Below, piece after piece: positions 50,783-58,302 of a stretch of 64,000 bases of DNA. The stretch is taken from NCBI GenBank assembly GCA_905213905.1, contig CAJMKD010000003.1, forward strand, positions 62,001-126,000. The letters run 5' to 3'. The DNA is from an uncultured Sutterella sp. GTDB lineage: Bacteria > Pseudomonadota > Gammaproteobacteria > Burkholderiales > Burkholderiaceae_F. Position numbers and translations under genes: made by a program. Numbering within the stretch: the stretch's first letter is position 1; every line of letters starts with the position of its first letter. The notes under the pieces were generated by a model. That model ran no database searches. It was not told the origin of the DNA and was given only the letters and a program-made list of their open reading frames with translations.

Positions 50783-50830
50783 GGGCTGGCTGAAAATATT
50801 TTTCAGGGGAATTTCCTTTCGCTGGCGGCG

Positions 50831-50858
50831 GACTTGGATTGACTTTGATGTCCAAGTC
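50831..50858. repeat. 8-bp inverted repeat overlapping the larger palindrome
   Basis: GACTTGGA (50831-50838) and TCCAAGTC (50851-50858). Its right arm overlaps the left arm of the next repeat by four bases, so the two hairpins could not form together in one transcript. Confidence 0.6.
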
Positions 50859-50892
50859 TCTTTTGTTAGGGTAACCTCTAACAAAAGAGACT
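50855..50892. repeat. Perfect 15-bp inverted repeat
   Basis: AGTCTCTTTTGTTAG (50855-50869) and CTAACAAAAGAGACT (50878-50892) are exact complements around GGTAACCT. It lies between the oppositely directed tRNA-Lys and recA promoters. Confidence 0.9.
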
Positions 50893-50967
50893 ATTGCCTT
50901 CGCTTCCTCGTCGTGCTATTGTTTCGTCAATAGCTGAATTATAGTTCGATAACTGATTGAATTATAA

Positions 50968-51012
50968 GGATCATTAGGATCATTATCTCTTGTTGAAATC
51001 TAAAAATGATCC
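50968..51012. repeat. GGATCATT repeats at the candidate recA promoter
   Basis: Two tandem copies of GGATCATT (50968-50975, 50977-50984; 9-bp period) and one inverted copy AATGATCC (51005-51012). The second and third form an 8-bp inverted repeat with a 20-bp spacer. A direct repeat GAATTATA (50936-50943, 50959-50966) lies just upstream. Confidence 0.75.
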
Positions 51013-51020
51013 AGTAATTT
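50993..51020 (+). promoter_or_regulatory. Candidate recA promoter
   Basis: TTGAAA (50993-50998), a 16-bp spacer and TAATTT (51015-51020), 67 bp before the recA ATG. The inverted AATGATCC copy lies in the spacer. It is a moderate match; other AT-rich hexamers in the region are possible. Confidence 0.42.
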
Positions 51021-51087
51021 ATGGCGTCTATGTTTTTAGCTAATAAAGTAGACGTTTTGCATGACTATTGATTTTTAGGAGAATCAC

Positions 51088-52227
51088 ATGGCCGCCAAGA
51101 ACAGCGCACGTACGAAGGTTCCTGTACAGCGCCAGGAAGGGGACGAACGCAAGAAGGCACTGGAAACGGCGCTTGCCAACATTGAGAAGCAGTTCGGCAA
51201 AGGCGCCATCATGCGCATGACCGAGGGTTCTGCTGATCAAAGCATTGAAACTGTGTCGACCGGGTCGCTCGGTCTTGATCTTGCTCTTGGTGTCGGTGGT
51301 TTGCCTCGCGGTCGAATCATTGAAGTTTTCGGCCCTGAGTCCTCAGGCAAGACGACGCTTGCGCTTTCATGCATCGCGGAGATGCAAAAGGCTGGCGGCA
51401 CCTGCGCCTTCATTGACGCAGAACATGCGCTCGACTTGTCGTATGCGGAGCGACTCGGCGTGGTTGTTCGGGATTTGCTGCTCAGTCAGCCTGACACCGG
51501 CGAACAAGCCTTGGAAATTACGGATGCCCTCGTGCGGACAGGATCCGTTGATCTTGTCGTTGTCGACTCGGTCGCAGCGCTTACGCCGAAGAGCGAAATT
51601 GAAGGTGAAATGGGGGATGCGCTTCCTGGTCTGCAGGCTCGCTTGATGTCCCAGGCGCTTCGCAAGCTGACCTCAAGCATTAACCGCACGAAGTCGATGG
51701 TGATCTTCATCAACCAGATTCGCATGAAGATCGGCGGCTACGGCAATCCGGAAACGACGGCTGGCGGCAATGCGCTCAAGTTCTACGCCTCAGTTCGCCT
51801 GGATATCCGCAAGTCAACGCCGATCAAGCGCGGCGATGAAGTGATTGGGAATCTCACGCGCGTCAAGGTTGTAAAGAACAAGGTGGCGCCCCCCTTTAAG
51901 CAGGTTGAATTCGACATTCTTTATGGCCGCGGCATCTCCCGCATCGGTGAGGTGATTGATATCGGCAGTGAGCTTGACATCCTGGAGAAGGCCGGCACGT
52001 GGTACTCATATGCAGGCCAGCGTCTAGGTCAGGGCAAAGAGAAGGTTCGTGACTTTCTGCAGGAACATCCGGACGTTTGCGCCGAAATTGAAAAGAAGAT
52101 CCGCGAGGCGAAAGGCGTTCACGTCTCGAGCATCAAAAGCGTGGATGAAGAAGATTTGGGCGGTGACGAAGCTGCGCACGATGATGTGCCGCCAATGGAT
52201 TTGGGCGAGGAAGATCTCGATCTCTGA
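51088..52227 (+). CDS. recA: Recombinase RecA
   Basis: The ATP-dependent strand-exchange recombinase and LexA co-protease. 379 residues: Walker A GPESSGKTTLALS, LVVVDSVAALTPKSEIEGEMGD, L2 loop MKIGGYGNPETTAGGNALKFYASVRLDIRK and an acidic C-terminal tail (DEEDLGGDEAAHDDVPPMDLGEEDLDL), longer than in E. coli RecA and probably an inhibitory tail. Ribosome site TAGGAGA precedes the ATG. recX follows 124 bp downstream on the same strand. Confidence 0.98.
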   Translation: MAAKNSARTKVPVQRQEGDERKKALETALANIEKQFGKGAIMRMTEGSADQSIETVSTGSLGLDLALGVGGLPRGRIIEVFGPESSGKTTLALSCIAEMQKAGGTCAFIDAEHALDLSYAERLGVVVRDLLLSQPDTGEQALEITDALVRTGSVDLVVVDSVAALTPKSEIEGEMGDALPGLQARLMSQALRKLTSSINRTKSMVIFINQIRMKIGGYGNPETTAGGNALKFYASVRLDIRKSTPIKRGDEVIGNLTRVKVVKNKVAPPFKQVEFDILYGRGISRIGEVIDIGSELDILEKAGTWYSYAGQRLGQGKEKVRDFLQEHPDVCAEIEKKIREAKGVHVSSIKSVDEEDLGGDEAAHDDVPPMDLGEEDLDL

Positions 52228-52351
52228 TTGTGCTTCCATCTGTTGATCCGACATTCATTTGTCTGTCACAAAGCGGCCCGTTGCGGCAAAGAGCTGCAGC
52301 GGGCCATCGTGCACACTTGCTGCAAGAGCTAAGCATCAACGGGATGGCCTC

Positions 52352-53455
52352 ATGGAAATAATTTTTGACGAAGATGATCTTGAGCCGTTGATTCGCGACA
52401 TGCCGATTGAGCAGGCGAAAACAACAAGAAAATCGAAGCGCCCAAAGGATGATGAGCAGATGGGAAATACTTTGCCCGAAATGCCATCGCTTTTTGAGGC
52501 GTCGGATTTGGCAGGGACGTCCGTCGAAGCTACATCTGCGAGCAATTGGCAAAATGCAGAAATTGAGGCGGGTTCCTTTGTCAAAAGCGTCGGTTGCCGA
52601 TCGAAGGCGCCGAGCAGCTGTTCGGCTCAAAGCAAAGACCCGGTTTCTCAGCCTGAAGAGTCTGATCCGTTTTCAGAATTGCTTGAAAATGCGGAGCGTG
52701 AGAAGCGGCATCGTTGCGGGAAAAAAGATTGCGCCAAGCCGGGGAGCGAAGCGCCGCGCTTTATTTCTAGTGCGGCGGACGTTTTGTCTTTGCTTGGCAG
52801 CGGAGATGCGTCTGAGCGTGCATACGCGAGAGCAACGACTGAGACGAGTCTCCGAGCAGCATTGCCTGATGGATTCAGCAAGCTAGAAAACAATAATAAG
52901 AACAGTGCGCCAAGCGAAGATCAAACCCCAGAAACGCTTTCAGCAAAGACGAAACGCTCCACAAAGTCTCGCAAACCTCAACAGACGCTTTTGCAGCGCG
53001 CCATAGCGTCGCTCTCCAGGCGGGAGTACTCGCGGCTTGAGCTTAAGCGCAAGCTTGCCAGAACATTGTCAGAGGGAGAAACCAAAGAGTCGATCGAAGC
53101 TGTACTTGACACGCTCGAGAAGCGGGGGTTTCTCTCCGACGAGCGTTATGCAGGCATCAAGGCGCGCAGCGTTGCATCGAGAATGGGCGACGCAAAAATC
53201 CAACGAGAGCTCAGGATGCGCGGCATTGACGCGCAGACTGCACGAGATGCTGTCGAGGGCATTCGGGAAAGCGAAGAAATTCGAGCTTATAAGATTTGGC
53301 GGCGTCGCTACGATGAGCTGCCCAAGACTTGGAAGGAGCGGGAAAAGCAAATCCGCTACCTTGCTTACCGTGGTTTCAGCATGTATTCGATCATGAAGGT
53401 TCTGCGCGGCGAAGTAGAGCTTCCAGAGGATGGAGAAACTTTCTATTTTTCTTGA
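52352..53455 (+). CDS. recX: RecX regulatory protein with long N-terminal extension
   Basis: RecX binds RecA filaments and blocks their extension. Residues about 210-355 carry the three-helix RecX repeats: AIASLSRREYSRLELKRKLAR, ESIEAVLDTLEKRGFLSDERYAGIKARS, KIQRELRMRGIDAQTARDAV and REKQIRYLAYRGFSMYSIMKVL. Family members usually have about 150 residues; here 207 more precede the domain, hydrophilic and Ser/Lys/Glu-rich, with an acidic start (MEIIFDEDDLEPLIRDM). There is no ATG between codons 38 and 278 apart from upstream ones; a TTG near residue 214 could give a short form. ATG 52352 is the first in a reasonable context. Confidence 0.88.
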   Translation: MEIIFDEDDLEPLIRDMPIEQAKTTRKSKRPKDDEQMGNTLPEMPSLFEASDLAGTSVEATSASNWQNAEIEAGSFVKSVGCRSKAPSSCSAQSKDPVSQPEESDPFSELLENAEREKRHRCGKKDCAKPGSEAPRFISSAADVLSLLGSGDASERAYARATTETSLRAALPDGFSKLENNNKNSAPSEDQTPETLSAKTKRSTKSRKPQQTLLQRAIASLSRREYSRLELKRKLARTLSEGETKESIEAVLDTLEKRGFLSDERYAGIKARSVASRMGDAKIQRELRMRGIDAQTARDAVEGIRESEEIRAYKIWRRRYDELPKTWKEREKQIRYLAYRGFSMYSIMKVLRGEVELPEDGETFYFS

Positions 53456-53548
53456 TGAGTGGTATTCCTTGATCGGTTTCGGATGTGCTCGAATACCGCA
53501 TCTTTTACAATTAAGCGCACTCGTCTGAAGACATTGACGGAGGGAAAG

Positions 53549-54322
53549 TTGGAGTACATCTGGGACCTGTTGGTCAACTTGCACTGGGCTGCTGTCGGGC
53601 AGATCATCATGATCGACATTCTGCTCGGCGGCGACAATGCCGTCGTTATCGCTATGGCGTGCCGAAATCTGCCGCACGAGCAACGCAATAAAGGCGTCTT
53701 TTGGGGTACGGCAGGCGCGATTGCCCTGCGCGTGATTCTGATTACTTTCGCCGTGATGTTGCTCGATTTGCCGTTCCTAAAGGTGGCAGGCGGTCTTTTG
53801 CTTCTTTGGATCGGCATCAAACTGCTTATTCCAGAGTACGATTCGCACGAAAAAATCGAAGGCAGTTCGAAGCTTTTGGGGGCAGTCAAGACAATCATTG
53901 TTGCCGACTTCGTGATGTCTTTCGACAATGTCATTGCTATTGCAGGCGCTGCGCAGCAGGCTCATGAAGCGCATCAGACGTTGCTCATCATTTTCGGCCT
54001 GCTGGTTTCCGTTCCCTTCATTGTGTTCGGCAGCCAGGTTGTTCTGCGTCTTCTCGACCGATTCCCGATCATCATCTACTTCGGCGGTGGCTTGCTTGGC
54101 TGGATTGCCGGAGGCATGGTTGTTTCTGACGGCTACGTGGCGACACATTGGCCGGAATTCAGCTTTACTGCACACTACCCTGCTTGCGTAGGATTTGCTT
54201 TGATCGTTATCGTCGTTGGACACTTTCTTGCGAAAAAGAAGCGTGCGGAGCATGAGGCTCAACTTAAGCTCCACCAGGTGACGACTGCTGAACAGGATGT
54301 GCAGACGGACGAAGTCAAATAA
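53549..54322 (+). CDS. TerC/YjbE family membrane protein
   Basis: About seven membrane helices in 257 residues, with the two TerC acidic signatures DILLGGDNAVVIAMA and ADFVMSFDNVIAIAGA, likely cation-binding. The family includes Mn2+ exporters and tellurite-associated TerC; the short form here is YjbE-like, so metal-ion export is a reasonable inference. The start is a TTG (53549) with GGAGGGA just upstream, giving MEYIWDLLVNLHW; the open frame before it (from 53459) looks non-coding. A His/Gln/Thr-rich cytoplasmic tail ends the protein. It follows recX by 93 bp on the same strand. Confidence 0.88.
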   Translation: MEYIWDLLVNLHWAAVGQIIMIDILLGGDNAVVIAMACRNLPHEQRNKGVFWGTAGAIALRVILITFAVMLLDLPFLKVAGGLLLLWIGIKLLIPEYDSHEKIEGSSKLLGAVKTIIVADFVMSFDNVIAIAGAAQQAHEAHQTLLIIFGLLVSVPFIVFGSQVVLRLLDRFPIIIYFGGGLLGWIAGGMVVSDGYVATHWPEFSFTAHYPACVGFALIVIVVGHFLAKKKRAEHEAQLKLHQVTTAEQDVQTDEVK

Positions 54323-54339
54323 CCGGCGCAATGCAATTG

Positions 54340-54368
54340 AAAAGGGCGGCTTTAAAGCCGCCCTTTTC
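54340..54368. terminator. Bidirectional terminator between terC-like gene and mnmA
   Basis: A 28-bp perfect palindrome from AAAAGGGCGGC (54340-54350) to GCCGCCCTTTT (54357-54367), with T-runs on both strands. Confidence 0.92.
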
Positions 54369-54376
54369 GTTATGTA

Positions 54377-55468
54377 TTACGAACGGACAACATCTATAAA
54401 GCCTCCGCCAAGGCAGACGTCGCCTTGATAAAGCACGGCGCTTTGGCCAGGGGTCGCCGCCCACTGCGGTTCTTCGAATGCAAGTCGAAATTGATCGGCT
54501 GAGGAAGCGGCAATGCGGCAGGGGCCATCCTTCTGGCGATAACGAGTTTTGACCGTAACCGGTGACTGCGGGTCAGGCGCTGTGCCGGCAATCCAGCTTG
54601 GGTGGACGGCCACGATTTCGTGCGAAAGCAGCATCGGGTGATCGTGTCCCTGACAGACCCAAAGCGTATTTGTCGAAAGATCCTTGCGGGCAACGAACCA
54701 AGGTTCTCCTGTTGAATCGTGCATGCCGCCGATGCCGATGCCTTTGCGTTGCCCAAGCGTGTAAAAAGCAAGGCCAATATGTTCGCCGATCACTTTGCCA
54801 TCGGGCGTCTTGATCGGACCAGGGTGAGTCGGCAGGTAGCGATTCAGAAACTCGCGGAAAGGCCGTTCACCGATGAAGCAGATGCCTGTCGAGTCCTTTT
54901 TGCGGGCGTTCGGCAGTCCTATTTCCTCGGCAATGCGCCGTACTTCGGTTTTGCAAAGATCACCTACGGGGAAAATCACGCGGGAGATCTGCTCCTGTGT
55001 GAGGCGGTGCAGGAAGTAGCTTTGGTCTTTGTTAGGGTCAATGCCACGCAGAAGCTCCGTGCGGCCGTCTGCGTCACGTCGAACACGAGCATAGTGTCCC
55101 GTTGCAATCCAGTCGGCCCCCATGTTCATGGCGTGATCAAGGAAGGCGCGGAATTTAATTTCAGCATTGCAGAGCACGTCAGGGTTGGGTGTGCGTCCGG
55201 CAGAATATTCGCGCAGGAAGTCTGAGAAGACGCGTTCCTTATATTCCTTCGCAAAATTGACCGCCTCGATGTCGATGCCTATGACATCTGCAACACTGGT
55301 CGCATCAATAAAATCCTGACGCGAGGAGCAGTATTCGCTGTCATCGTCATCCTCCCAGTTTTTCATGAAAAGACCGATGACGTCATAACCCTGCTGCTTT
55401 AGAAGATAAGCACTGACGGATGAATCAACGCCGCCGGAGAGCCCGACGACGACTTTCTGCTTGCTCAT
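54377..55468 (-). CDS. mnmA: tRNA-specific 2-thiouridylase MnmA
   Basis: Forms s2U34 in tRNA-Lys, -Glu and -Gln with sulfur relayed from IscS through Tus proteins. 363 residues: PP-loop GLSGGVDSSVSAYLL, PNPDVLCNAEIKF and STGICFIGER supply the catalytic cysteine pair, and KDQSYFLHRL and FYTLGQRKGIGIGG are family blocks. Works with MnmEG and an MnmC-type enzyme on the same base. Monocistronic between a terminator and its divergent neighbour. Confidence 0.97.
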   Translation of the reverse strand: MSKQKVVVGLSGGVDSSVSAYLLKQQGYDVIGLFMKNWEDDDDSEYCSSRQDFIDATSVADVIGIDIEAVNFAKEYKERVFSDFLREYSAGRTPNPDVLCNAEIKFRAFLDHAMNMGADWIATGHYARVRRDADGRTELLRGIDPNKDQSYFLHRLTQEQISRVIFPVGDLCKTEVRRIAEEIGLPNARKKDSTGICFIGERPFREFLNRYLPTHPGPIKTPDGKVIGEHIGLAFYTLGQRKGIGIGGMHDSTGEPWFVARKDLSTNTLWVCQGHDHPMLLSHEIVAVHPSWIAGTAPDPQSPVTVKTRYRQKDGPCRIAASSADQFRLAFEEPQWAATPGQSAVLYQGDVCLGGGFIDVVRS

Positions 55469-55591
55469 GAAGGGAATCCATAGAAAAATGAACGCTTTTG
55501 CCGAACCGGCAAGCGTATTTGTGACGGCATTTTAATCGGCGTGGCGGATAGTTTTCTGCATTCGCTGCAATGTTCGAAATCGGAGAAAAAA

Positions 55592-56680
55592 ATGAAACTG
55601 ACGGAAATGGCGGAAAAATCCCTGGTCCGTGCGAGGCGTGATGCCGAACGGTTCGGCATTGAAACCCTTTTTCTAAATGCGCCGATGCCGCAGGCGGCTG
55701 GCATCGATATGGTGGCTGCAGTCAGCGAGGCGGGCGGGCTCGGCGTTCTGCCTGCTGCTTTTCTGTCGGGTGAGGAAATAGTGCGGGCGGTTGCGGCAGT
55801 TCGCAAGAGAACAGCAAAGCCTTTTGCGATCAATCTGGCAATCCGGCCGCGCCGATATTCGAATGAGAAAGCGGCGCAAACGCTGTGGAACGGCCTTTCT
55901 GCACTTTTGGAAGAGCTTGGCCTTCCGACTCGCGCCGACGCCTACGATCTAACGGGCGCAAAAGTCATGCCGGATTTTGATGAGCAATTTGAGGCCATGC
56001 TGTCGGTCAAGCCGCATGCTGCAATCGCGACCTTTGGGGGCTTTCGGGAGCCAGAAGCGGATGCGTTGAAGGCCAATGGCATTTTGAACTTTGGTACGGC
56101 AACGACGCTTAAGGAAGCTAAAGTTCTCCGCAGCGCCGAGGTTGATGCTCTGATTATTCAGGGCGCTGCCGCTGGCGGCGTTCGCGCATCGTTTGAAAGT
56201 GCTGATTCTGTGCTCGACGATACTGCAGGTCTTGTTGAAGAAGCGGTTCGCGCCACTGGTTTGCCTGTTATCGCTTCAGGCGGTATTGCTGGAGCAACTT
56301 CCGCTGCTGCTGCGTTTCTGGCAGGCGCGAGCGGCGTGATGATCGGCACGGCGCTGCTCACCACAAACGAAAGTCTGTTGAAAGATCAAGCGCGCAGCGC
56401 CTGGCATTGGGCAGGCGCTGCTGATCTTGTTATGACCCGGGTCTTCAGCGGTCGGCTGGAGCGTGTGCTTCGATCTCCCATGACGGAGGCGCTCGAAACC
56501 TATGAAGCATGCGTGCCGCCCTGGCCGGCGCCGCTGGCGCTGTTTAAGCCAATATGGTCAAAAGCCGAGGCGCTTGGCCGCGATGAACTTGCCGTACTGC
56601 CGCTCGGACAGGCCGTCGGTCGAAGCGCCTGGATGCGGGTGAGCGAAGCATACGACGCCGTGGCCTCGCTCTTGCGCTAG
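55592..56680 (+). CDS. Nitronate monooxygenase (2-nitropropane dioxygenase family)
   Basis: A 362-residue FMN TIM-barrel protein: LNAPMPQAAGIDMVAAVSEAGGLGVLPAAF, the FMN/substrate loop IIQGAAAGGVRASF, and the phosphate-binding VIASGGIAGATSAAAAFLAGASGVMIGTALL. It oxidises nitronates, often as detoxification of propionate-3-nitronate; the physiological substrate here is unknown. The Gly-His of the typical EAGGH motif reads AAAGGV, so the catalytic His usually present there is missing, which weakens a strict NMO call. ATG 55592 has GGAG at ideal spacing; the frame is open from a GTG at 55541. Confidence 0.83.
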   Translation: MKLTEMAEKSLVRARRDAERFGIETLFLNAPMPQAAGIDMVAAVSEAGGLGVLPAAFLSGEEIVRAVAAVRKRTAKPFAINLAIRPRRYSNEKAAQTLWNGLSALLEELGLPTRADAYDLTGAKVMPDFDEQFEAMLSVKPHAAIATFGGFREPEADALKANGILNFGTATTLKEAKVLRSAEVDALIIQGAAAGGVRASFESADSVLDDTAGLVEEAVRATGLPVIASGGIAGATSAAAAFLAGASGVMIGTALLTTNESLLKDQARSAWHWAGAADLVMTRVFSGRLERVLRSPMTEALETYEACVPPWPAPLALFKPIWSKAEALGRDELAVLPLGQAVGRSAWMRVSEAYDAVASLLR

Positions 56681-56695
56681 CGCGGACTGTCTTGA

Positions 56696-56926
56696 TCAAT
56701 CTTTGCTTGACGCTAGAAGACGGATAACGCGATCTGCTGCTTCAACGATTTCGCCGCCGCGCAGCTTTCGGCCGCGTCGTGTTTCTTGGGCGCCGTCAAC
56801 GAAGACGCCGCCCGATTGAATCATTTCTTTTGCCTGTCCGCCGGATTCGGCGATGCCGGCAGCTTTAAGGAGCGCGTCAAGCGTAATGAACTCGCCGCGA
56901 ATGCAAAAAGTTTCCTGAGTGCTCAT
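56696..56926 (-). CDS. Small S4-domain RNA-binding protein (YbcJ-like)
   Basis: 76 residues consisting almost entirely of an S4 RNA-binding fold: ITLDALLKAAGIAESGGQAKEMIQSGGVFVDGAQETRRGRKLRGGEIVE. YbcJ-type proteins are predicted ribosome- or RNA-associated; no defined role. I start at MSTQETFCIRGEFI; the longer frame to 57034 has no S4 character. It is convergent with the nitronate monooxygenase gene, 15 bp apart, with no visible terminator between. Confidence 0.88.
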   Translation of the reverse strand: MSTQETFCIRGEFITLDALLKAAGIAESGGQAKEMIQSGGVFVDGAQETRRGRKLRGGEIVEAADRVIRLLASSKD

Positions 56927-57140
56927 TTTTGTATCCAAGATACGGCTTCCCCGAGCGTTTTCCTTATGTTGAATCAAATCTATGGCGTGAAAAAGCGGGG
57001 CGGATAGAGCCGATGAAGTGACAGAATTCAACATTCTGTCATTATCGCTTTCCCGCGGTTTCGAACAAGAGCAGCTTTAGCGTTCATACTCGAAGCGCGC
57101 GCGAGAGAGCGAGAATTATTCGATTCTTATCTCCCAGAAA

Positions 57141-57503
57141 ATGATTGCTTCATTCGCCCTTATTCTGGGCTTTCAAGTCATCGGCGAAGCATTGAGCCGC
57201 TTTTTTTCTCTTCCTGTTCCGGGGCCTGTGCTTGGCATGGTGCTGATGCTTTTTGCCTTTTTCCTGAAGGACAACCTCGTCGACAGCATTCGACCAACCG
57301 CCGGCGTACTGTTGGCAAACATGTCGCTTCTCTTCGTGCCTGCAGGTGTCGGCATCATGCGTCACGGAGAGCGATTTATGAACGAAGGCATTGGGATTGT
57401 TGTTACGATTCTGGCGTCAACGTTGATAGCCATGGCTGTTTCAGGCTATGTGATCCTGCTCGTGCAGAAGGCGCTCAAAATTCAGGATGAGGAAGAGGAG
57501 TGA
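57141..57503 (+). CDS. lrgA: CidA/LrgA family holin-like protein
   Basis: 120 residues with four membrane helices and the CidA/LrgA pattern: LGFQVIGEALSRFFSLPVPGPVLGMVLMLFAFFL, LLFVPAGVGIMRHGERF. In Staphylococcus these proteins affect murein hydrolase activity and cell lysis; in other bacteria the pair acts in pyruvate or glycolate transport. The lrgB partner follows after 3 bp. No LytSR or LysR (CidR) regulator is adjacent. LrgA versus CidA cannot be separated by sequence here. Confidence 0.92.
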   Translation: MIASFALILGFQVIGEALSRFFSLPVPGPVLGMVLMLFAFFLKDNLVDSIRPTAGVLLANMSLLFVPAGVGIMRHGERFMNEGIGIVVTILASTLIAMAVSGYVILLVQKALKIQDEEEE

Positions 57504-57506
57504 ATC

Positions 57507-58238
57507 ATGGCAGACCTTCAGACGCTTTTTGCTTCTCTATCGACGAGCAGTTCTTTTTGGCTGGCGCTCACGCTGGGCTTTTACGCGATCGGCCAATTGA
57601 TCTTCAAGGCGGCAAAGTTCAATTTGCTCCTCAGTCCGATCATTACGGCTGTTGTCTGTCTCATTGCCGTGCTTTTGTTGACGGGCGTGCCCTATGAAAC
57701 TTATTTTTCGGGAGCAAGCTTTGTTCATTTTTTGCTGGGTCCCGCAACGGTGGCGCTTGCTGTTCCGCTTTATGAACAGCGCCGCAGACTTGCCAGACTT
57801 TGGCTGCCGCTGGCATGCGGACTAATTGCAGGTTGTGCTGCCGCAATCGTTTCGGTTGTTCTCATCGGCGCTGCCTGCGGGCTGTCGGCCGAGACGCTTC
57901 TCTCCATGGTGCCGAAGTCTGTTACGACGCCGATTGCCATGGGAATATCCGAACACTTGGGCGGGATGCCTGATCTCACTGCTGCACTTGTTGTGATGAC
58001 AGGCATTTCGGGCTCGATCATTGCGAGACCCTTTTTCCGGCTCATTCGTTTCCGCTCCGATACGATTTGCGGAATTGCGCTTGGTCTTTCTGCGCACGGC
58101 ATGGGAACGGGCGCAGCGTTTCAGATCAGCAATCGGGCTGGCGCTTTTGCCGGCCTTGCCATGGGCATTTGCGGCGTGATTTCCGCTTTCATGGCGCCCT
58201 TTGTCGCGATTCCGCTCATGAAGCTGATAGGGTATTGA
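57507..58238 (+). CDS. lrgB: LrgB/CidB family membrane protein
   Basis: 243 residues, about six to seven membrane helices, with FNLLLSPIITAVVCLIAVLLLTGV, YFSGASFVHFLLGPATVALAVPLYEQRRRL, PKSVTTPIAMGISEHLGG and ALGLSAHGMGTGAAF, which are LrgB hallmarks. It forms the membrane module with LrgA. Lysis control or export of small organic acids such as pyruvate are the alternative roles known from the family. Confidence 0.94.
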   Translation: MADLQTLFASLSTSSSFWLALTLGFYAIGQLIFKAAKFNLLLSPIITAVVCLIAVLLLTGVPYETYFSGASFVHFLLGPATVALAVPLYEQRRRLARLWLPLACGLIAGCAAAIVSVVLIGAACGLSAETLLSMVPKSVTTPIAMGISEHLGGMPDLTAALVVMTGISGSIIARPFFRLIRFRSDTICGIALGLSAHGMGTGAAFQISNRAGAFAGLAMGICGVISAFMAPFVAIPLMKLIGY

Positions 58239-58241
58239 AAA

Positions 58242-58280
58242 ACAAAAGGAACGGAAGCGCTGATCGCTCCGTTCCTTTGT
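58242..58280. terminator. Terminator between lrgB and fadD
   Basis: AAAGGAACGGA/TCCGTTCCTTT arms (58245-58255, 58268-58278). On the minus strand the stem is followed by TGTTTTT, good for fadD; the plus-strand tail is weak. Confidence 0.82.
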
Positions 58281-58302
58281 AAATCTCTAGAATTTGCAGC
58301 CG

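Larger units (their letters stand above)
50702..51087. other. tRNA-Lys/recA regulatory intergenic region
   Basis: 386 bp without an ORF, clearly more AT-rich toward recA. It holds the tRNA-Lys promoter, several inverted and direct repeats, and a candidate recA promoter, listed separately. A 17-bp palindrome CTGAAAATATTTTTCAG (50790-50806) just upstream of the tRNA -35 resembles a LexA box but is one base longer than CTG-N10-CAG. Confidence 0.7.

Noticed and set aside
50884..51087. Canonical LexA box (CTGT-N8-ACAG) for recA
   Set aside because: Scanned by eye; no match with correct spacing. The nearest similar element (50790-50806) is one base too long and beside the tRNA promoter.
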